A stretch of DNA of 64,000 nt from Robertmurraya sp047302285 (GTDB lineage: Bacteria > Bacillota > Bacilli > Bacillales > Cytobacillaceae): contig NZ_CP154845.1 of assembly GCF_047302285.1 (NCBI RefSeq), positions 1,116,001 to 1,180,000 on the forward strand. Direction: 5' to 3'. The position numbers and the translations under genes were made by a program. Of the stretch, positions 53,597 through 62,672 are shown piece by piece (position 1 is the first letter of the stretch; each line of letters begins with the position of its first letter). The notes beneath the pieces were generated by a model. It was not told where the DNA came from. It searched no databases and was given only the letters and a program-made list of their open reading frames with translations.

Positions 53597-54430
53597 ATGC
53601 ACGAATGGGCATTGTTAATATTTACAGTTTGTCTGCAAATCGCCATCGGTGGAATTTTGACACTAGCGATTTTCTATAAAGGAATAAACAAATTAGGCGA
53701 AGAAACATCATTTAAAGCGATGCGAATCCTATTAATCGTCATTGCAGCATTGTCGCTGGTTGGATTAATTGCTTCATTCGCTCACTTAGGAACACCGTCG
53801 CACGCCCTTAACTCGATTCGTAATCTAGGTTCTTCCTGGATGAGTCGAGAAATATTGGTGACAGGTTTGTTTATTGGAGCAGCGTGTGTAACAGCTGGAC
53901 TGGCTCTCATTCAGAAAAAAGTCAATCATTGGTTATTGATTGTATCGGCTCTCATCGGTTTAGTTGATATTTACTGTATGGCGATGATTTATTCGAATTC
54001 TTTAGTCAGCGGCTGGAGTTCAGTTAATACGTTTACATCCTTTTATGGAACGGCCTTCGTTCTAGGACCGGTTCTAGTTGCGAGCTTATTAGCACCAGTA
54101 CTAAAGGATAAGGCTCAAAGTTTAATTAAAAATGCCTTCTATATTTCTTTAGGAGGAATTGCCCTTCAATTAGTAGGGGTCGCCCTATTTGGTTCTGTTA
54201 TGCCTGAGGTCAATATGATTGAAGGAACGAATGCTTTAGCCTCACTAGCAGACTACCAAACAACGGTAGCGATAAGATGGGTTATTGAAGTAGTAGGTGT
54301 AGGATTCCTGGGATATCTTTCCGTGGCAAAGCAGCAAAAGGTATCGTTTTCCCTTGCATATGTAGCTTTAGCTGTCCTTGTGTTCGCTGAAGGCATGAGT
54401 AGATATGTGTTTTATGTATTAGGAGCTTAA
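53597..54430 (+). CDS. dmsC: DmsC-type membrane anchor 1
   Basis: A 277-residue, eight-helix membrane anchor that oxidises menaquinol and holds DmsAB on the outer membrane face. It matches the DmsC family (EWALLIFTVCLQIAIGG, FAHLGTPSHALNSIRNLGSSWMSREIL). GAGGAGG precedes ATG 53597. Protein and DNA are almost identical to the other two dmsC copies; only about five residues differ from copy 2. The flanking genes do not share this identity. Confidence 0.93.
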   Translation: MHEWALLIFTVCLQIAIGGILTLAIFYKGINKLGEETSFKAMRILLIVIAALSLVGLIASFAHLGTPSHALNSIRNLGSSWMSREILVTGLFIGAACVTAGLALIQKKVNHWLLIVSALIGLVDIYCMAMIYSNSLVSGWSSVNTFTSFYGTAFVLGPVLVASLLAPVLKDKAQSLIKNAFYISLGGIALQLVGVALFGSVMPEVNMIEGTNALASLADYQTTVAIRWVIEVVGVGFLGYLSVAKQQKVSFSLAYVALAVLVFAEGMSRYVFYVLGA

Positions 54431-54436
54431 ATGTAA

Positions 54437-54475
54437 GAAAAAGGGATGGTGTGTAACATTCCTTTTTTCTTTTTT
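54437..54475 (+). terminator. Terminator of first dms operon
   Basis: GAAAAAGGGATG (54437-54448) pairs with CATTCCTTTTTTC (54457-54469), one G-U pair, followed by TTTTT. Confidence 0.8.
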
Positions 54476-54510
54476 ATGAATAACTCCTCTTCCTTCTCCA
54501 GTTATTGCCT

Positions 54511-54642
54511 TCACAGGTTTGTAAAAAATGATTGGTCAACGCAAACAAAATTCAACGACTTTTTTTGTATACGTAGTACGTATTAATTCCAATCCCTCAA
54601 TTCTATAATGAAGATGGAATTAACAATGTGATCTATTTCACA
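54511..54642 (+). promoter_or_regulatory. Conserved regulatory block 2 (before second dms operon)
   Basis: ATACGT-AGT-ACGTAT (54569-54583), TATAAT (54604-54609), TGTGA-TCTATT-TCACA (54627-54642). All spacings equal those of block 1. The start of dmsD2 lies 36 bases after the last element. Confidence 0.83.
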
Positions 54643-54677
54643 ACATGTATTTCATTTTCATGATAGGGGGGACAATT

Positions 54678-55367
54678 ATGCAATTATTAATTGATAAAGA
54701 ATTTCTTTCCATTAGTAAAGAAAGAGAAGCCATTTACTCTTTTTTAAACATTTCATTACAAGAACCGTTGAGTATGGAAACGCTGTATAACTGGAGAGAA
54801 CATTTCACAACAGAGTTCATTGATATTATTTCAGCAAATAATGAGGAACTAAAAAACTTTTTTCAATCTTTACGAACAGCGAATATGAAAGAAATCGAAC
54901 GGAAAGAAAAGGAGGCCTATCTAGCTACATTCTATATTTTAAATGAGCAAGGAAAAATTCCAGCACCACCATGGGAATCTGTTTATGTAACGAAAGATCG
55001 GTCTATGTTCGGAGAGCCGGTATTTCAACTAAGAAAAATGTTAGCCAGCTTTGATCTCCATTCGATTGAAGAAAATACACAACCAGAAGATCATATCGCG
55101 ATTGAATTAGAGTTTATCCGCTTTTTAATAAACTATACTGTTACATCAATCGAATCAGGACAAAAGGAAGACTATGTACGTGGTATTTATAGCCAGATGT
55201 GGATACATAAAGAACACTTACATCGATGGATTCCAGCATTTGTTAAGGATATTCAGTCATCTGGAACGAGTGATTTTTACAAAGGGATTGCCACCTTGTT
55301 ACAAACATTTATTTCTGAAGACTATGAATATATAAAAGAACTTAAGGAGGGTATTGAAAATGGATGA
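54678..55367 (+). CDS. dmsD: TorD/DmsD-family chaperone 2
   Basis: A 229-residue TorD-family chaperone for DmsA2. Conserved parts are IPAPPWESVYVTKDRSMF and PEDHIAIELEFIRFL. ATG 54678 follows ATAGGGGGG; an in-frame upstream start at 54645 lacks a site. Its last codons overlap the start of dmsA2 by 8 bases, so synthesis of chaperone and target is coupled. Sequence similarity to chaperones 1 and 3 is only moderate, in keeping with each serving its own catalytic subunit. Confidence 0.87.
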   Translation: MQLLIDKEFLSISKEREAIYSFLNISLQEPLSMETLYNWREHFTTEFIDIISANNEELKNFFQSLRTANMKEIERKEKEAYLATFYILNEQGKIPAPPWESVYVTKDRSMFGEPVFQLRKMLASFDLHSIEENTQPEDHIAIELEFIRFLINYTVTSIESGQKEDYVRGIYSQMWIHKEHLHRWIPAFVKDIQSSGTSDFYKGIATLLQTFISEDYEYIKELKEGIENG

Positions 55368-57756
55368 GAACTTAATGAATAGCTTAACGAATAAAAAAAT
55401 GAAGCGTCGTTCTTTTCTAAAATGGTCTGGCGCTATCACAGTACCAGCTTTAGTAGGTGGAGTTACTGTATCAAATAAGCTAGTTCAAAAGGTTAGTGCA
55501 GATACAGTTGAGGGAAGCACAGAAGAAATAATTATTCCTACATGTAGCACGCTCAATTGTGGTGGAAAATGTTTAATTAAGGCTCATATTAAGGATGGTC
55601 AAATTGTGCGGATAAGCACAGACGACGATCCTCGAGATGAAAATGCAGACAATGAACAATATCCACAAATTCGTGCCTGTGTACGAGGAAGAGGGTACAG
55701 AAGACACGTCTATTCACCAGACCGTATACAAAAGCCATTAAAGCGCGTCGGAAAACGTGGCGAAGGCAAATTTGAAGAAATTTCTTGGGATGAAGCGATT
55801 AAAACCATTGCGGAAGAAAATAATCGCATTAAGCAAAAATACGGTCCAGCTTCCAGATTCAGCCTTTATGCAACAGGTCAATCCGGTACGGTAGGAAGTG
55901 GAGATACAGTCATCCAGAGGGTACTTGCATTAGATGGAGGTTTTCTAGGTCGTTATTCCAACTATAGCTCTGGACAGCACTTGGCTGCGACACCGTATAC
56001 ATTTGGGGAAACTGCAGCTGGAAGTAGTTGTAATACTTTATTAGATTCAAAATTGATCATCTTACACGGGATGAATCCTGCGGAAACAATATTTGGTCAT
56101 ATGAACATGTATTTAAGAATGGCAAAAGAAAAAGGAGCAAAAATCTACACATTGGATCCAAGAAAGACAGATACCAATGTGGCACTTGCTGATGATTGGT
56201 TCCCGATCAAGCCAGGAACAGATAATGCTCTAATTGCAGCCATGGCCTATGTCATGTTCACAGAGAATCTACATGATAAAGATTTTCTTGATAAATATTG
56301 CCTTGGACATGATGAAAATCATATGCCTGAAGGAGTACCGACTGGAGAATCCTATTATAGCTATGTGCTGGGAGAAAAAGACAACACTCCTAAAACACCA
56401 CAATGGGCTGCTAAAATTACTGGACTACCAGCAAACAGAATTATCCAACTGGCACGTGAAGTTGCGTTAACTAAGCCAATGGCATGGATTCAAGGAAATG
56501 GGATTAACCGTCATATGAACGGGGAGCAAATGTCACGTGCGAGTTCCATGATTGCAGCATTAACTGGAAACATTGGGATAAGCGGAGGTTGGGCAGGCCC
56601 GAATGGCCCTAGTATAGGAAAATTTCAAGGTTTCCCTATTCCAGAAAATCCACTTGGCATTTCAATACCAGTGTTTAAATATACAGATGCTATCGTTCGT
56701 GGTACTGAAATGGGAGTAGAAGATGGGGTAGTTGGTTTGGAAGAAGGAAAAACATTACCTTCGAATATTAAAATGATTTTTAATATGGCTGGAAATTGCT
56801 TAGTCAATCAGCATTCAGATATTAATAAAACAACAGAGATATTAAAGGATGAAAATTTATGTGAATTCATCGTGACATCAGATATCTATATGACGCCATC
56901 TGCAAAGTACTCTGATATCATTTTACCAACTTGTACATTCTTTGAGCAAAATGATGTTGTCGGCCCATGGAGCTATGGTCAGCATATGTTCTTATCTCAA
57001 AAGGTAGTAGAGCCACTATATGGTTCACTAACTGAATATGAATGGATGACAAAGCTTGCAAAAGAACTTGGTATTGAAAAGGAATTTACGGAAGGAAGAA
57101 CTCAAGATGATTGGGTTAAATGGATGATAGAGGAATCGAAAAAGATTGATCCAACCTTCCCTTCTTTTAGTGATATGCAGAAAAACGGTGTTCACAAATT
57201 CAAGGAAATTACTGTGGTGAAATTCAAAGAACAAATTGAAGATCCTGCGAACGTTCCTTTTAATACTCCATCAGGGAAAATTGAACTATTTTCAAAGACT
57301 CTCTGGGATATGACTAGACCTGAAGATATACCAGCGATACCAAAGCATGTTGTTGTCAATGAAGGACCTGAAAGTGAATTAACATCCAAATATCCGTTAC
57401 AAATTTTCGGTTGGCATGTGAAAAGACGTTGCCACTCAACATGGGATACAAGCGATTGGATGGAAGAAGTTCAAACCCAAGAGTTATGGATTAATCCGAT
57501 TGATGCAAAAGAAAGAAAGATTAAAGATGGAGATAAAGTTCAAGCGTTTAATGATCGTGGCACCATTGAATTGCCAGCAAAGGTCTCAAGTAGAGTCATG
57601 CCTGGTGTCGTATGTGTTCCACAAGGTGGCTGGTTTAATCCGGATCAAAATGGTATTGATAAACGAGGAGCCATTAATGTGTTAACAGGACTAGAAGCAT
57701 CACCGTTCCATTGTAATCCTCAACATACCAATCTAGCAGAAGTAAAAAAAGCTTAG
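55360..57756 (+). CDS. dmsA: DMSO-reductase-family catalytic subunit 2 (TAT-exported)
   Basis: A bis-MGD catalytic subunit of 798 residues. The twin-arginine leader is MKRRSFLKW near residue 14. Cluster ligands are C62, C67, C71 and C107 (CSTLNCGGKC, C-x4-C). The active-site stretch RYSNYSSGQHL resembles the DmsA serine region. LHGMNPAETIFGHMN, PIKPGTDNALIAAMAY and the C-terminal MGD-binding domain (KYPLQIFGWHVKRRCHSTWD) follow. ATG 55360 lies nine bases after AAGGAGG. It is closely related to DmsA3. Likely acceptors are DMSO or related S- or N-oxides, not proven. Confidence 0.92.
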   Translation: MDENLMNSLTNKKMKRRSFLKWSGAITVPALVGGVTVSNKLVQKVSADTVEGSTEEIIIPTCSTLNCGGKCLIKAHIKDGQIVRISTDDDPRDENADNEQYPQIRACVRGRGYRRHVYSPDRIQKPLKRVGKRGEGKFEEISWDEAIKTIAEENNRIKQKYGPASRFSLYATGQSGTVGSGDTVIQRVLALDGGFLGRYSNYSSGQHLAATPYTFGETAAGSSCNTLLDSKLIILHGMNPAETIFGHMNMYLRMAKEKGAKIYTLDPRKTDTNVALADDWFPIKPGTDNALIAAMAYVMFTENLHDKDFLDKYCLGHDENHMPEGVPTGESYYSYVLGEKDNTPKTPQWAAKITGLPANRIIQLAREVALTKPMAWIQGNGINRHMNGEQMSRASSMIAALTGNIGISGGWAGPNGPSIGKFQGFPIPENPLGISIPVFKYTDAIVRGTEMGVEDGVVGLEEGKTLPSNIKMIFNMAGNCLVNQHSDINKTTEILKDENLCEFIVTSDIYMTPSAKYSDIILPTCTFFEQNDVVGPWSYGQHMFLSQKVVEPLYGSLTEYEWMTKLAKELGIEKEFTEGRTQDDWVKWMIEESKKIDPTFPSFSDMQKNGVHKFKEITVVKFKEQIEDPANVPFNTPSGKIELFSKTLWDMTRPEDIPAIPKHVVVNEGPESELTSKYPLQIFGWHVKRRCHSTWDTSDWMEEVQTQELWINPIDAKERKIKDGDKVQAFNDRGTIELPAKVSSRVMPGVVCVPQGGWFNPDQNGIDKRGAINVLTGLEASPFHCNPQHTNLAEVKKA

Positions 57757-57770
57757 GGGAGGGATAGAAA

Positions 57771-58349
57771 ATGGTACAAATGGGATTTTATATTAATCAA
57801 GCAAGATGTAACGGTTGTAACGCCTGTGCGATAGCTTGTAAAGACAAAAATGATAATGCTGTCGGAATCAATTTTCGTCGCGTCTACGTAGAGGAATCTG
57901 GAGAATTTACAAAGGATATGGATGGAGCATGGATCAATAATGTTGCGGCATTTAATATTTCCTTATCTTGTAATCATTGTGATGAACCAGGTTGCGTACA
58001 AGGTTGTCCAACGACGGCGATGCATAAACGTGAAGAAGATGGTGTTGTTCTAGTTGATAGTGAAAAATGTATTGGCTGTCGTTATTGTGAATGGAATTGT
58101 CCTTATGAAGGGCCACAATTTAATGAAGAATTAGGACATATGACAAAGTGTGATACATGTTTGGATCTTCGTGAAGCAGGAGAAAAGCCAGCTTGCGTTG
58201 CCGCTTGTATTATGCGCGCAATTGATTTTGGTCCAATTGATGAACTCCGCAAAAAGTATGGAAAAAACGCAGATATTAAGGGAATTCCTTCATCGAATAT
58301 AACAAAGCCAAATCTTGTGATCAATGCACATAAAGACGCGGCAATTTAA
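57771..58349 (+). CDS. dmsB: DmsB-type ferredoxin subunit 2
   Basis: A 192-residue four-cluster ferredoxin for the second reductase. Cysteine groups are CNGCNACAIACKDKND, CNHCDEPGCVQGCPTTA, CIGCRYCEWNCPYEGP and CDTCLDLREAGEKPACVAAC. The linker after the first group is longer than in DmsB1, and the third group has YEGP where the others have YGAP. GGAGGGA precedes ATG 57771. It lies 14 bases after dmsA2 and is followed by dmsC2. Confidence 0.93.
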   Translation: MVQMGFYINQARCNGCNACAIACKDKNDNAVGINFRRVYVEESGEFTKDMDGAWINNVAAFNISLSCNHCDEPGCVQGCPTTAMHKREEDGVVLVDSEKCIGCRYCEWNCPYEGPQFNEELGHMTKCDTCLDLREAGEKPACVAACIMRAIDFGPIDELRKKYGKNADIKGIPSSNITKPNLVINAHKDAAI

Positions 58350-58368
58350 ATTAAAGGAGTGATGAAAG

Positions 58369-59202
58369 ATGCAAGAATGGGCATTGTTAATATTTACAGT
58401 TTGTCTGCAAATCGCCATCGGTGGAATTTTGACACTAGCGATTTTCTATAAAGGAATAAACAAATTAGGCGAAGAAACATCATTTAAAGCGATGCGAATC
58501 CCATTAATCGTCATTGCAGCATTGTCGCTGGTTGGATTAATTGCTTCATTCGCCCACTTAGGAACACCGTCGCACGCCCTTAACTCGATTCGCAATCTAG
58601 GTTCATCTTGGATGAGTCGAGAAATATTGGTGACAGGTTTGTTTATTGGAGCAGCGTGTGTAACAGCTGGACTGGCTCTCATTCAGAAAAAAGTCAATCA
58701 TTGGTTGATGATTGTATCGGCTCTCATCGGTTTAGTGGATATTTACTGCATGGCGATGATCTATTCAAGCTCATTGGTAAGCGGTTGGAGCTCTGTTAAT
58801 ACGTTTACATCCTTTTATGGAACGGCCTTCGTTCTAGGTCCGGTTCTAGTTGCGAGTTTATTAGCACCAGTACTAAAGGATAAAGCTCAAAGTTTAATTA
58901 AAAATGCCTTCTATATATCACTTGGAGGAATCGCTCTACAATTAGTGGGGGTTGCCCTATTTGGTTCTGTTATGCCTGAGGTCAATATGATTGAAGGAAC
59001 GAATGCTTTAGCCTCACTAGCGGATTATCAAACAACGGTAGCGATTCGTTGGATTATTGAAGTAGTAGGTGTAGGATTCCTAGGATATCTTTCCGTGGCG
59101 AAGCAGCAAAAGGTATCGTTTTCCCTTGCATATGTAGCTTTAGCTGTCCTTGTGTTCGCTGAAGGCATGAGTAGATATGTGTTTTATGTATTAGGAGCGT
59201 AA
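58369..59202 (+). CDS. dmsC: DmsC-type membrane anchor 2
   Basis: A 277-residue quinol-oxidising membrane anchor nearly identical to copies 1 and 3. Compared with copy 1 it has Gln for His at residue 2, Pro for Leu near 45, Met for Leu near 114, Ser for Asn near 133 and Ile for Val near 226. The ribosome region AAAGGAGTGATGAAAG differs from the GGAGGTTATTCCT leader shared by copies 1 and 3. Stretches of silent differences place it apart in some blocks and identical in others. Confidence 0.94.
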   Translation: MQEWALLIFTVCLQIAIGGILTLAIFYKGINKLGEETSFKAMRIPLIVIAALSLVGLIASFAHLGTPSHALNSIRNLGSSWMSREILVTGLFIGAACVTAGLALIQKKVNHWLMIVSALIGLVDIYCMAMIYSSSLVSGWSSVNTFTSFYGTAFVLGPVLVASLLAPVLKDKAQSLIKNAFYISLGGIALQLVGVALFGSVMPEVNMIEGTNALASLADYQTTVAIRWIIEVVGVGFLGYLSVAKQQKVSFSLAYVALAVLVFAEGMSRYVFYVLGA

Positions 59203-59209
59203 TTGTAAG

Positions 59210-59245
59210 AAGGAAGGGATGCATTTTCCTTCCTTCCTTACTTTT
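59210..59245 (+). terminator. Terminator of second dms operon
   Basis: AAGGAAGG (59210-59217) pairs with CCTTCCTT in the following repeat tract (59228-59239), then a T-rich tail. Confidence 0.72.
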
Positions 59246-59276
59246 TCATAAATCCCACTCTATCTCCAATTTTTGA

Positions 59277-59410
59277 CTTCACAAGTTCGTAAAAATTCAT
59301 TTGTCACCGCAAACAAAATTCATCCACTTTTTTTGTATACGAGGTACGTATTAATTCACTTCTCTCAATCTTATAATGAAGATGTGATAAATATTGTGAT
59401 GACATTCACA
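59277..59410 (+). promoter_or_regulatory. Conserved regulatory block 3 (before third dms operon)
   Basis: ATACGA-GGT-ACGTAT (59337-59351, one mismatch in the left arm), TATAAT (59372-59377), TGTGA-TGACAT-TCACA (59395-59410). Spacings equal those of blocks 1 and 2. The leader to the gene is longer here (about 130 bases after the last element). Confidence 0.82.
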
Positions 59411-59539
59411 TATTGAGTTGTGAAGGATGTGAAAAAAGATTCAAAATGGTAGCACTGAAACTTGCATAGAAATTGTGCTGGTTTAAAAGAAAAAATTTAT
59501 AAGTAAAAATTATTAATGGGATTGGAGATGATCAGGAAA

Positions 59540-60202
59540 ATGACTTTTACAGCAGACATGATAAAAGGAAAGAATTCTCAACTTTTAAAGGCTAGAAAAG
59601 ACTTTTATCAACTCCAATATATACTGTTAACCCAGCCAATGAATAAAGAGATGTATCTTAATATTAAAGAAGGATTTAATATTCAAGGATTAATGGGGAT
59701 AGATGGTGGCGAGCAATTCCATCATTTCTTTAATAGTCATGATATTGAAAAAGCTATTAATAGTGCTAGAGAGGACTATTTTAGCTTATTTATTGGACCA
59801 GATTCTTTATTGGCACCACCATGGGAATCAGTATATAGAGGTAAGGATAAGTGTCTTTTTGACTTCCCGACGTTTGAAGTGAAGGAGCTATTTAAGACAT
59901 ACGATATAGCGATTGAGAAAAAAGCTAATCAACATGATGAAGCAGAGGATCATATAGGATATGAACTACTCTTCATGATTCAATTAATTGAAAGAGCGGA
60001 ACAAGAAAATAACGTGTCTGTCTATAATCATTTGCTAGATGGACAGAGGAAAATGCTTAAGGAGCATTTAGTTAAGTGGATACCGCTCTTTACCAGGGAT
60101 ATTGAAAGCAATGCAAAATCAGAGCTATTTACCTCTTCTGCAAGAATGCTAGAGGATTTTATTATTTTTGATACGAGTGTTATCGAGGAGTTATTTTTTT
60201 AA
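59540..60202 (+). CDS. dmsD: TorD/DmsD-family chaperone 3
   Basis: A TorD-family chaperone of about 220 residues for DmsA3. Motifs are DYFSLFIGPDSLLAPPWESVY and EAEDHIGYELLFMIQL. The start is not certain: ATG 59540 aligns best with the lengths of chaperones 1 and 2, but its ribosome site is weak; ATG 59528 and 59516 are alternatives. The product ends 54 bases before dmsA3. Confidence 0.82.
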   Translation: MTFTADMIKGKNSQLLKARKDFYQLQYILLTQPMNKEMYLNIKEGFNIQGLMGIDGGEQFHHFFNSHDIEKAINSAREDYFSLFIGPDSLLAPPWESVYRGKDKCLFDFPTFEVKELFKTYDIAIEKKANQHDEAEDHIGYELLFMIQLIERAEQENNVSVYNHLLDGQRKMLKEHLVKWIPLFTRDIESNAKSELFTSSARMLEDFIIFDTSVIEELFF

Positions 60203-60256
60203 CCTAAATTACAAGGTAGCAACAGTAAATTTATGGGAAAATAGGAGGTTTTAGAC

Positions 60257-62656
60257 ATGAGTAAAGATATATATGACAGCATAAAAGAAAATAAAATGTC
60301 CCGTCGGAGCTTTATTAAATGGTCAAGCGCAGTTACTGCTCCTGTAGTTATCGGAGGTACGGTACAAGGCTCGAAAATGCTTTCTAAAGTTAGTGCAGAG
60401 GAACCGAGTAAAAATATCGATGAGCAAATATTAACAACATGTTCAACCGTTAACTGTGGTGGTAGATGTTTAATTAAAGCTCATATAAATAATGGTGTCG
60501 TTACCCGTCTTACGACAGATACAAAAGAAGATACATTTGAACTTCCACAACTTCGTGCGTGTATTAGAGGTAGAGGCTACAGACAATTTGTGTATAATCC
60601 AGATCGCTTAAAATATCCAATGAAGCGAGTAGGAAAGCGTGGAGAAGGAAAATTTGAAAGAATCTCTTGGGAAGAAGCGATTGATTACATTGAAAAAGAA
60701 TTAACTAGAATTACCAAAAAATATGGACCTTCTAGTCGTTACAGCAATTACGCAAGTGGACATTCAGGAAGTATCATTGGAGCAGGTAATATGATCCAAA
60801 AAATCTTAGGTCTCACTGGAGGATACCTTGGTTATCATAACTCTTATAGCTCTGCCCAAACTTCACAAGCGACACCGTTTACTTATGGAACTACCCAAAC
60901 GGGAAGTACGCTAAATACTCTATCTGACTCAAAGCTTATTATTCTATGGGGACACAATCCCGTTGAAACACGTTGGGGTGTAACAGATTATTATGTAAGA
61001 AAAGCAAAAGAAGCTGGTGTAAAGATCGTCGTTATTGATCCAAGACAATCTGATACTGCTGTAGCATTAGCCGATGAGTGGATCCCGATTGCTCCAACTA
61101 CTGACAACGCCATGATGGATGCAATGACATATGTTATTATTTCTGAAAACCTATATGATAAGAAGTTTGTTGATAAATACTGTGTTGGATTTGATGAGGA
61201 ACATATGCCAGAAGGTGTCCCTGAAGGGGAATCTCTCGTTAGCTACATTATGGGTAAAAAAGATGGAATAGCTAAGACTCCTGAATGGGCATCAAAGATT
61301 TGTAGAGTACCAGCTGATACGATTAGAAAGCTTGCTAGAGAATTTGCTACTAATAAACCTTCAGCTCTATTACAAGGTTGGGGTCCACAAAGACAAGCTT
61401 ACGGTGAACAGTTTGTAAGAGGTGGTACGGTACTTGCTGCCATTACTGGGAATGTAGGAGTTCGGGGTGGATGGGCTTCTGGTGCAGGTTATGTCAGCCT
61501 AGTAAAAACTACTGCTGTACCAAAAGGTGATAATCCATTAGGTGGTTTAACGATTCCGTGTTTCCTATGGACAGACGGTGTTGTACGAGGAACAGAAATG
61601 GGAGCAAAAGATGGAGTGAAAGGTTTGCCAGAAGGACAAGAAACACTTCCATCAAATATAAAAGCGATGTTTAATTTAGCAGGAAATACTTTAATAAATC
61701 AACATTCCGACTGTAATCGCACTGCTGAAATATTACAGGATGAATCCTTACTCGAACTGATTGTAGTCAGTGAACTTTTTATGACTCCAAGCGCGAAATT
61801 TGCAGATATTTTATTGCCGTCCAATTCATTTATGGAAAGATGGGATATTGGTTCAACTTGGGCACCTTCACAACAAGCGATATTGTCTCAAAAGTGTATA
61901 GATAATTTATTTGAGACGAAATCAGATTATGAATGGTTAACAATGTTAGCGAAAAAGCTTGGAGTTGAGAATGAATTTACAGAAGGAAGATCTGAATTAG
62001 ATTGGGTGAAGTGGTCAATCGAGGAATCTAGAAAGGTAGATCCTAATTTTCCAACCTTTGATGAGTTCAAAAAACTCGGTGTTTACCAAGTTTCTTTAGA
62101 AAATAAAGCCGTAATTGCTTTTGAAGATCAGATTAAAGATCCAGAAAATAATAAATTTGAAACACCTTCAGGTAAAATTGAAATTTTCTCAAAAGCACTT
62201 TGGGATATGGATGAGTTGGATGAGATTCCTGCCATTCCTAAATATGTTTCTTCGTGGGAGGGACCACAGGATCCATTAATTGAGAAGTATCCACTACAGC
62301 TAATTGGCTGGCATTACAAACGCCGTTGCCATTCAACTTTTGATAATAATAAGTGGTTAGAGGAAGCAGGACCACAAGTGATGTGGATGAATGAAAAAGA
62401 TGCAAAAGCAAGAAAGATTAAAGATGGTGACAAAGTGAAAATCTTTAATGAGCGTGGAGAAGTTCATATGCCTGTTAAACTCACGAACAGAATTATTCCA
62501 GGAACAGTGGCAATTCCACAGGGGGCTTGGTGGTCACCAGATAATAAGGGCATTGATCAACGTGGAAATATCAATACGTTAACAAGTCAACGTCCATCTG
62601 CATTAGCTAAGGGAAATCCTCAACATACTAACTTAGTCGAAGTTCAGAAGGCATAG
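60257..62656 (+). CDS. dmsA: DMSO-reductase-family catalytic subunit 3 (TAT-exported)
   Basis: A bis-MGD catalytic subunit of 799 residues with twin-arginine leader MSRRSFIKW near residue 14. Cluster ligands begin C62, C67, C71 (CSTVNCGGRC, C-x4-C), with the fourth in LRACIRGRG. The active-site stretch YHNSYSSAQTSQATPF is the most DmsA-like of the three. LWGHNPVETRWG, PIAPTTDNAMMDAMTY and the C-terminal MGD domain (LIGWHYKRRCHSTFD) follow. AGGAGG precedes ATG 60257. Best guess for a true DMSO reductase among the three; still an inference. Confidence 0.93.
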   Translation: MSKDIYDSIKENKMSRRSFIKWSSAVTAPVVIGGTVQGSKMLSKVSAEEPSKNIDEQILTTCSTVNCGGRCLIKAHINNGVVTRLTTDTKEDTFELPQLRACIRGRGYRQFVYNPDRLKYPMKRVGKRGEGKFERISWEEAIDYIEKELTRITKKYGPSSRYSNYASGHSGSIIGAGNMIQKILGLTGGYLGYHNSYSSAQTSQATPFTYGTTQTGSTLNTLSDSKLIILWGHNPVETRWGVTDYYVRKAKEAGVKIVVIDPRQSDTAVALADEWIPIAPTTDNAMMDAMTYVIISENLYDKKFVDKYCVGFDEEHMPEGVPEGESLVSYIMGKKDGIAKTPEWASKICRVPADTIRKLAREFATNKPSALLQGWGPQRQAYGEQFVRGGTVLAAITGNVGVRGGWASGAGYVSLVKTTAVPKGDNPLGGLTIPCFLWTDGVVRGTEMGAKDGVKGLPEGQETLPSNIKAMFNLAGNTLINQHSDCNRTAEILQDESLLELIVVSELFMTPSAKFADILLPSNSFMERWDIGSTWAPSQQAILSQKCIDNLFETKSDYEWLTMLAKKLGVENEFTEGRSELDWVKWSIEESRKVDPNFPTFDEFKKLGVYQVSLENKAVIAFEDQIKDPENNKFETPSGKIEIFSKALWDMDELDEIPAIPKYVSSWEGPQDPLIEKYPLQLIGWHYKRRCHSTFDNNKWLEEAGPQVMWMNEKDAKARKIKDGDKVKIFNERGEVHMPVKLTNRIIPGTVAIPQGAWWSPDNKGIDQRGNINTLTSQRPSALAKGNPQHTNLVEVQKA

Positions 62657-62672
62657 AAAAAGAAGGGTGTGA

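Larger units (their letters stand above)
59203..59539. other. Gap between second and third dms operons
   Basis: No gene. It holds the dmsC2 terminator, the third regulatory block, and a leader of about 150 bases before the dmsD3 start with no obvious strong stem. Confidence 0.7.
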
